Assembly (NCBI GenBank): GCA_016296165.1
Contig: JAEDJV010000083.1
Coordinates: 1 to 10,590 of the forward strand
From: Oscillospiraceae bacterium
Lineage (GTDB): Bacteria; Bacillota; Clostridia; Oscillospirales; Ruminococcaceae
Direction of reading: 5' to 3'
DNA length: 10,590 bases
The notes beneath the pieces were generated by a model. That model worked only from the letters and a program-made list of their open reading frames with translations. It was not told the origin of the DNA and did not search any database. How positions within the stretch are numbered: the stretch's first letter is position 1; every line of letters starts with the position of its first letter. The translations under genes were made by a program, and so were the position numbers. Shown here in pieces: positions 6,599 to 10,590 of this stretch.

Positions 6599-7819
6599 AT
6601 GGCAGGTTTAAACAAGGTTACAGTAGACGATATCAGCGTTAAGGGCAAGAAGGTTCTCGTTAGAGTTGATTTTAACGTACCTCTTAAGGATGGCGTTATC
6701 ACAAACGACAACAGAATTCAGGCAGCTCTTCCAACAATTAAGAAACTTATCGCTGACGGCGGCAAGGTTGTACTCTGTTCACACCTCGGCAAGCCAAAGA
6801 ATGGTCCGGAAGATAAGTTCTCACTTAAGCCGGCTGCTGACAGACTTGCAGAACTTGTTGATACAAAGGTAGTTTTCGCTAAGGACGATACAGTAGTAGG
6901 AGAAAATGCCAAGAAGGCAGTAGCTGAAATGAAGGACGGCGAGATTGTTGTCCTCGAAAATACACGTTTCAGAGGCGCAGACGAAACAAAGAACGGCGAA
7001 AATCTTTCAAAGGAACTCGCTGAACTCGTTGACGGCGAAGTATTTGTAATGGACGCTTTCGGCTCAGCACACAGAGCACATGCTTCAACAGCTGGTGTTA
7101 CAAAGTTTGTTAAGGAAACAGCAGTTGGTTACCTCATGCAGAAAGAAATCCAGTATCTTGGTAACGCTGTAGAAGTTCCTGTAAGACCATTTGTTGCTAT
7201 CCTCGGCGGTGCTAAGGTTGCTGATAAGCTTAACGTTATCTCAAACCTTCTCGAAAAGTGTGATACACTTATCATAGGAGGAGGTATGGCTTATACATTT
7301 ATCAAAGCTAAGGGCGGCTCAATCGGTGAATCACTCGTTGATGATGAAAAGATTGACTACTGCAAGGAAATGCTTGATAAGGCTGAAAAGCTCGGCAAGA
7401 AGATTCTTCTCCCTGTTGATACAACAGTAGCAGCTTCATTCCCTGATCCGATTGATGCAGAGATCTCAGTTGAAAACTTTGATTCAGATAAGATTCCAGC
7501 AGACAAGATGGGTCTTGATATTGGTGTTAAGACACAGGAACTCTTTGCTGATGCAGTTAAGTCAGCTAAGACAGTTGTATGGAACGGACCTATGGGCGTT
7601 TTTGAAAACCCAACACTCGCTAAGGGTACAATCGCAGTAGCTAAGGCTCTTGCTGAAACAGACGCAACAACAATCATCGGCGGCGGTGACTCTGCAGCAG
7701 CTGTTATTCAGCTTGGTTTTGCTGACAAGATGAGCCACATCTCAACAGGCGGCGGTGCTTCACTCGAATACCTTGAAGGTAAAGTACTTCCAGGCGTTGA
7801 CGTAATTGCTGAAAAGTAA
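6599..7819 (+). CDS. pgk: Phosphoglycerate kinase
   Basis: Cytosolic glycolytic enzyme that transfers the acyl-phosphate of 1,3-bisphosphoglycerate to ADP, giving ATP and 3-phosphoglycerate. The 406 residues cover the full family length. Visible motifs: RVDFNVP at 22-28 and SHLGKP at 61-66 (substrate-binding N-domain), DAFGSAHRAHAST (conserved N-domain loop), GGAKVADK (nucleotide-domain start), GPMGVFE, and GGGDSAAAV plus STGGGASLEYL near the C-terminus (nucleotide binding). ATG at 6599 has AAGGAAG seven bases upstream. It is the first gene of the pgk-tpiA-gpmI run, followed by an 81-base gap holding a hairpin. In many Firmicutes gap lies directly upstream; here that place is taken by the divergent protease gene. 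Confidence 0.99.
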   Translation: MAGLNKVTVDDISVKGKKVLVRVDFNVPLKDGVITNDNRIQAALPTIKKLIADGGKVVLCSHLGKPKNGPEDKFSLKPAADRLAELVDTKVVFAKDDTVVGENAKKAVAEMKDGEIVVLENTRFRGADETKNGENLSKELAELVDGEVFVMDAFGSAHRAHASTAGVTKFVKETAVGYLMQKEIQYLGNAVEVPVRPFVAILGGAKVADKLNVISNLLEKCDTLIIGGGMAYTFIKAKGGSIGESLVDDEKIDYCKEMLDKAEKLGKKILLPVDTTVAASFPDPIDAEISVENFDSDKIPADKMGLDIGVKTQELFADAVKSAKTVVWNGPMGVFENPTLAKGTIAVAKALAETDATTIIGGGDSAAAVIQLGFADKMSHISTGGGASLEYLEGKVLPGVDVIAEK

Positions 7820-7842
7820 TTCACATCGTTTTTAATTAAAAT

Positions 7843-7868
7843 AAAAGCCGGGGTACCCTCCGGCTTTT
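7843..7868 (+). terminator. Hairpin between pgk and tpiA (weak intrinsic terminator or processing site)
   Basis: AAAAGCCGG (7843-7851) pairs perfectly with CCGGCTTTT (7860-7868) around an 8-base loop. The GC core is strong, but after TTTT the sequence turns to AAAATG, so the U-tract is short. I see no good promoter between it and tpiA, so partial termination or mRNA end-formation that lowers tpiA-gpmI relative to pgk is the likely effect. Confidence 0.65.
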
Positions 7869-7900
7869 AAAATGTTTATAAATAAAAAGGAGTTTTTAAA

Positions 7901-8677
7901 ATGAATAAATCATTAAGAAAAGCAATAATTGCTGGTAACTGGAAAATGAATAAGACAAGACCTGAAGCTAAGGAATTACTTGAAGCAATCAAGCCACTCG
8001 TAGCAAATGCTGAAGGTAAGGTTGAAGTAATCGCATGTGTACCATTCACAAACCTTGAGACAGCAGTAAATTCAACAGCTGGTTCAAACGTTAAGATTGG
8101 TGCTGAAAACGTACACTTCGAAAAGAGTGGTGCTTTTACAGGTGAGATCTCAGCTGATATGCTTACAGAAGTTGGTGTTGAATACGTAGTAATCGGTCAC
8201 AGCGAAAGAAGACAGTACTTCGGAGAAACAGATGAAACAGTAAACAAGAGAACAAAGGCTGCTCTTGCTGCTGGTCTCAAGCCAATCGTATGCGTAGGAG
8301 AACTTAAGTGGGAACGTGAATGCAACATCACAGAAGAAGTTATCGCACGTCAGATCAAGCTTGATCTTTGGGATGTAACAGCTGAAGATGTTAAGAAGAC
8401 AGTAATCGCTTATGAACCAGTATGGGCTATCGGTACAGGTCTTACAGCTACACCTGATCAGGCTGAAGAAGTATGTGCATTTATCCGTGCTACACTTGCT
8501 AAACTTTATGATCAGGCAACAGCTGATGCAGTTACAATTCAGTACGGCGGATCAATGAATGCTGCTAACTGTGCTGAACTTCTTGCTAAGCCAAATATAG
8601 ACGGTGGTCTTATTGGCGGTGCCTCACTCAAGGCAGCTGATTTCAATACAATCGTTCAGGCTGCAGTAGAAGGCTAA
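7901..8677 (+). CDS. tpiA: Triosephosphate isomerase
   Basis: Interconverts dihydroxyacetone phosphate and glyceraldehyde 3-phosphate in the cytosol. The 258 residues match the family's usual length of about 250. The catalytic set is present: Asn13 and Lys15 in AGNWKMN, His100 in IGHSERR, Glu172 in AYEPVWAIGTG, and the phosphate-binding QYGGSMN and GGLIGGASL near the end. In loop 6 the residue after AIGTG is Leu181 where Lys is usual; it is not a catalytic position. ATG at 7901 has AAGGAG eight bases upstream. The gene ends in two consecutive TAA codons. It is followed by gpmI after 41 bases with no terminator, so the two are co-transcribed. Confidence 0.99.
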   Translation: MNKSLRKAIIAGNWKMNKTRPEAKELLEAIKPLVANAEGKVEVIACVPFTNLETAVNSTAGSNVKIGAENVHFEKSGAFTGEISADMLTEVGVEYVVIGHSERRQYFGETDETVNKRTKAALAAGLKPIVCVGELKWERECNITEEVIARQIKLDLWDVTAEDVKKTVIAYEPVWAIGTGLTATPDQAEEVCAFIRATLAKLYDQATADAVTIQYGGSMNAANCAELLAKPNIDGGLIGGASLKAADFNTIVQAAVEG

Positions 8678-8701
8678 TAAATATAATCAACTCATTTTTT
8701 T

Positions 8702-8708
8702 GAAAGGA
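8702..8708 (+). promoter_or_regulatory. Ribosome binding site deciding the gpmI start
   Basis: GAAAGGA ends ten bases before the GTG at 8719 but only one base before the in-frame TTG at 8710. A ribosome could not use the TTG from this site, so GTG is the start. Confidence 0.75.
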
Positions 8709-8718
8709 TTTGATCGGC

Positions 8719-10227
8719 GTGGCTAAAAAACCAGTCGCACTTATAATAATGGACGGCTATGGTTACAATTCCGGTGAATACGGAAATGCAATCAAAGCTG
8801 CAAACAAGCCTAACCTTGACAAGTATATGCAGGGTCCTAATACACTTATAGGAGCAAGCGGACTTGACGTAGGTCTTCCAGACGGACAGATGGGCAACTC
8901 AGAAGTTGGTCACACAAACATTGGAGCTGGACGTATAGTTTACCAGATGCTCGTAAAGATTTCAAAGTCGATTAAGGACGGAGATTTCTTTGAAAACAAG
9001 GCTCTGGTTGATGCTGTGGAAAACTGTAAGAAGAACAATTCATCACTTCATCTTATGGGACTTCTCTCACCGGGTGGTGTTCACAGCCACATGGAACACC
9101 TTTACGGTCTCCTTGAGATGGCTAAGAAGAATGGCCTTGAAAATGTATATGTTCACGCATTTCTTGACGGTCGTGACGTTCCTCCTTCATCAGCAGCTGA
9201 CTTCATGAAGGAAGCAGTTGATGAGATAAAAAAAATCGGTACAGGTTCAGTTGCTACTGTAGCAGGACGTTTCTACGCAATGGACAGAGACAATGCCTGG
9301 GACAGAGTTGAGAAGGCATACAATGCGATGGTTCTCGGCGAAGGTGTCAAGGCAGAGTGTCCTGTACAGGCAATTAAGGATTCATATGAAAACGGTGTTA
9401 CGGATGAGTTCATGCTTCCGACTGTAACAGATGAAAACGGTATGATAAAGGAAAATGACAGCGTTGTATTCTTTAACTTCCGTCCTGACCGTGCAAGACA
9501 GATCACAAGAGCTTTTGTAGATCCGGAATTCACAGGATTTGAAAGAAAATATTTCCCTGTACATTTTGTATGTATGGCTCAGTACGATGCAGCTATGCCG
9601 AACGTATCAGTTGCATTCCCGCCTGAACAGCTCACAATGACTCTCGGCGAATATCTTGCAAAGCTTGGTAAAACTCAGCTTAGAATCGCTGAAACACAGA
9701 AGTATGCTCATGTAACATTCTTCTTCAACGGCGGCGAGGAAAAGCAGTTTGAAGGTGAAGACAGAATCCTTATCAAGTCACCTGATGTTGAAACATTTGA
9801 TATGAAGCCGGAGATGAGTGCTTTCGAAGTGACAGATGCTGTTGTTGAAGCAATCGAAGCTGATAAGTATGATGTTATTATCCTGAACTATGCAAACTGT
9901 GACATGGTTGGACATACAGGAATATTTGACGCTGCAAAGGCTGCCGTTGAAGCAGTTGACACATGTGTCGGACGTATGGTTGACGCTGTTCTTGCCAAAG
10001 GCGGTGTTGCACTTCTTACTGCTGACCATGGAAATGCAGACAAGATGTTTGAAGAAGACGGCAGTCCTTTTACAGCTCATACAACAAACCCTGTTCCGTT
10101 TGTAGTTGTAGGTAAGGAATGTGAACTTCGTGAAGGCGGCGTTCTTGCAGATATTGCTCCTACAATGCTCCAGCTTCTCGAGGTACCACAGCCGGCTGAG
10201 ATGACAGGTAAGTCTCTTATTAAGTAA
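8719..10227 (+). CDS. gpmI: 2,3-bisphosphoglycerate-independent phosphoglycerate mutase
   Basis: Cytosolic Mn-dependent enzyme of the alkaline phosphatase superfamily that converts 3-phosphoglycerate to 2-phosphoglycerate through a phosphoserine. The protein is 502 residues, normal for the family, from a GTG start; the N-terminus (M)AKKPVALIIMDGYG is typical. Metal and catalytic residues are all visible: Asp12, nucleophile Ser61 in GQMGNSEVGHTNIGAGR, His122 in GGVHSHMEH, Asp150/Arg152/Asp153 in LDGRDVPP, Arg255 and Arg258 in NFRPDRARQ, Asp395 and His399 in NYANCDMVGHTG, Asp436/His437 in TADHGNAD, and His454 in FTAHTT. It is the last gene of the operon, followed about 50 bases later by a strong terminator. 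Enolase, the next step, is not encoded here. Confidence 0.99.
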   Translation: MAKKPVALIIMDGYGYNSGEYGNAIKAANKPNLDKYMQGPNTLIGASGLDVGLPDGQMGNSEVGHTNIGAGRIVYQMLVKISKSIKDGDFFENKALVDAVENCKKNNSSLHLMGLLSPGGVHSHMEHLYGLLEMAKKNGLENVYVHAFLDGRDVPPSSAADFMKEAVDEIKKIGTGSVATVAGRFYAMDRDNAWDRVEKAYNAMVLGEGVKAECPVQAIKDSYENGVTDEFMLPTVTDENGMIKENDSVVFFNFRPDRARQITRAFVDPEFTGFERKYFPVHFVCMAQYDAAMPNVSVAFPPEQLTMTLGEYLAKLGKTQLRIAETQKYAHVTFFFNGGEEKQFEGEDRILIKSPDVETFDMKPEMSAFEVTDAVVEAIEADKYDVIILNYANCDMVGHTGIFDAAKAAVEAVDTCVGRMVDAVLAKGGVALLTADHGNADKMFEEDGSPFTAHTTNPVPFVVVGKECELREGGVLADIAPTMLQLLEVPQPAEMTGKSLIK

Positions 10228-10278
10228 ACACCATAATCAAATTCATATTTATTATGATGTCACAATAATTCATATATT

Positions 10279-10315
10279 AAAAAACACATACAGAATTTTT
10301 CTGTATGTGTTTTTT
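10279..10315 (+). terminator. Intrinsic terminator of the pgk-tpiA-gpmI operon
   Basis: Perfect inverted repeat: 10279-10293 (ending CACATACAG) pairs with 10301-10315 (starting CTGTATGTG) around a 7-base loop, and six Ts close the 3' side. The A-run on the 5' arm means it could also act on the opposite strand. It is the clearest terminator in the window. Confidence 0.88.
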
Positions 10316-10465
10316 GTGTGAAGAATTTTAATGAAAATAAACAAAAAAATTATCGTAGAAAATATATTATATTAAAATTATAAAAAAATTTTGCTACAAT
10401 TTTATCTCATATTCACAAAATAATCACTAAATTACTAGAGCCATTAACAAACTTTTCAAAACTGC

Positions 10466-10494
10466 TTTACATTTAACCAAAAAAATATTATAAT
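10466..10494 (+). promoter_or_regulatory. Near-consensus sigma-A promoter for a gene beyond the right edge
   Basis: TTTACA (10466-10471), exactly 17 bases, then a perfect TATAAT (10489-10494). Expected start near 10501. It lies after the operon terminator, so it begins a new transcription unit. No convincing gene begins before the window ends. Confidence 0.65.
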
Positions 10495-10500
10495 ATTAAC

Positions 10501-10590
10501 AGTAGGTAAGTTGAAATGTTGTTAAAAAACATTTTTTCAGCTTATTTTGGCTGGTGAGATTGTATGTATTCTGCATAGACAGAACAAGGT
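10501..10590 (+). other. Start of a transcribed leader, with a small hairpin and a 13-codon ORF
   Basis: The first 90 bases after the predicted start do not show a clear gene. AAATGTT (10514-10520) pairs with AACATTT (10528-10534), followed by more Ts up to 10537. A 13-codon frame, MLLKNIFSAYFGW then TGA, runs 10516-10557 with a poor ribosome binding site; a GTG at 10554 overlaps its stop and stays open to the edge. This may be a regulatory leader, a small RNA, or plain 5' UTR. I do not recognise a known riboswitch in the visible part. The preceding 10316-10465 is AT-rich with nothing else that I can support. Confidence 0.3.

Noticed and set aside
8710..8712. TTG at 8710 as gpmI start.
   Set aside because: It is one base from the ribosome binding site, whereas GTG at 8719 is ten bases away and yields the family-typical MAKKPVALI start.
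6599..10227. Shadow frames within pgk, tpiA and gpmI on both strands.
   Set aside because: All lie inside full-length enzymes with complete motifs and have no ribosome binding sites of their own.
10231..10256. CATAAT/ATTATG inverted repeat just after gpmI as a terminator.
   Set aside because: Only six A/T-rich pairs and no T-run; the real terminator is at 10279-10315.

Overview
The window looks like a chromosomal segment of a low-GC, cellulosome-forming Ruminococcus (Oscillospiraceae, most like R. flavefaciens or a relative). The evidence is a C-terminal type I dockerin on a secreted protein, AT-rich sigma-A promoters, AGGAG-type ribosome binding sites, and the clostridial glycolytic order pgk-tpiA-gpmI. 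The species call is an inference.

Layout. Positions 1-6330 are coded on the minus strand and 6599-10227 on the plus strand, with a divergent promoter region between them (about 6331-6598). Reading the minus strand in its own direction: first comes a secreted papain-family (C1) cysteine protease with a long multidomain C-terminal region ending in a dockerin (6330 to 2710). It is split by one in-frame TAG at 5515-5517, where the family has a Trp codon. Next comes a two-component pair: an OmpR-type response regulator (2624-1944), then six bases later a sensor histidine kinase (1937 to beyond position 1). The kinase has a very unusual outer domain: a Trp/Pro tetrapeptide repeat followed by a Thr/Pro/Glu-rich stretch. 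The pair has its own near-consensus promoter, flanked by copies of CTGTGA that look like an autoregulatory site.

The plus strand carries a lower-glycolysis operon: pgk, a hairpin in the gap, tpiA, then gpmI (GTG start at 8719), closed by a strong intrinsic terminator (10279-10315). Together these supply phosphoglycerate kinase, triosephosphate isomerase and Mn-dependent phosphoglycerate mutase; gap and eno are not next to them here. After the terminator there is a near-consensus promoter (10466-10494) and the start of an AT-rich leader that runs off the right edge.

The parts most worth attention are the amber codon separating the protease catalytic domain from its dockerin, the PWxx Trp ladder in the kinase sensor, and the 11-bp-period repeat at the regulator promoter. 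I found no CRISPR array, insertion sequence, tRNA or rRNA. I do not see a complete new defence or biosynthetic system in this window.
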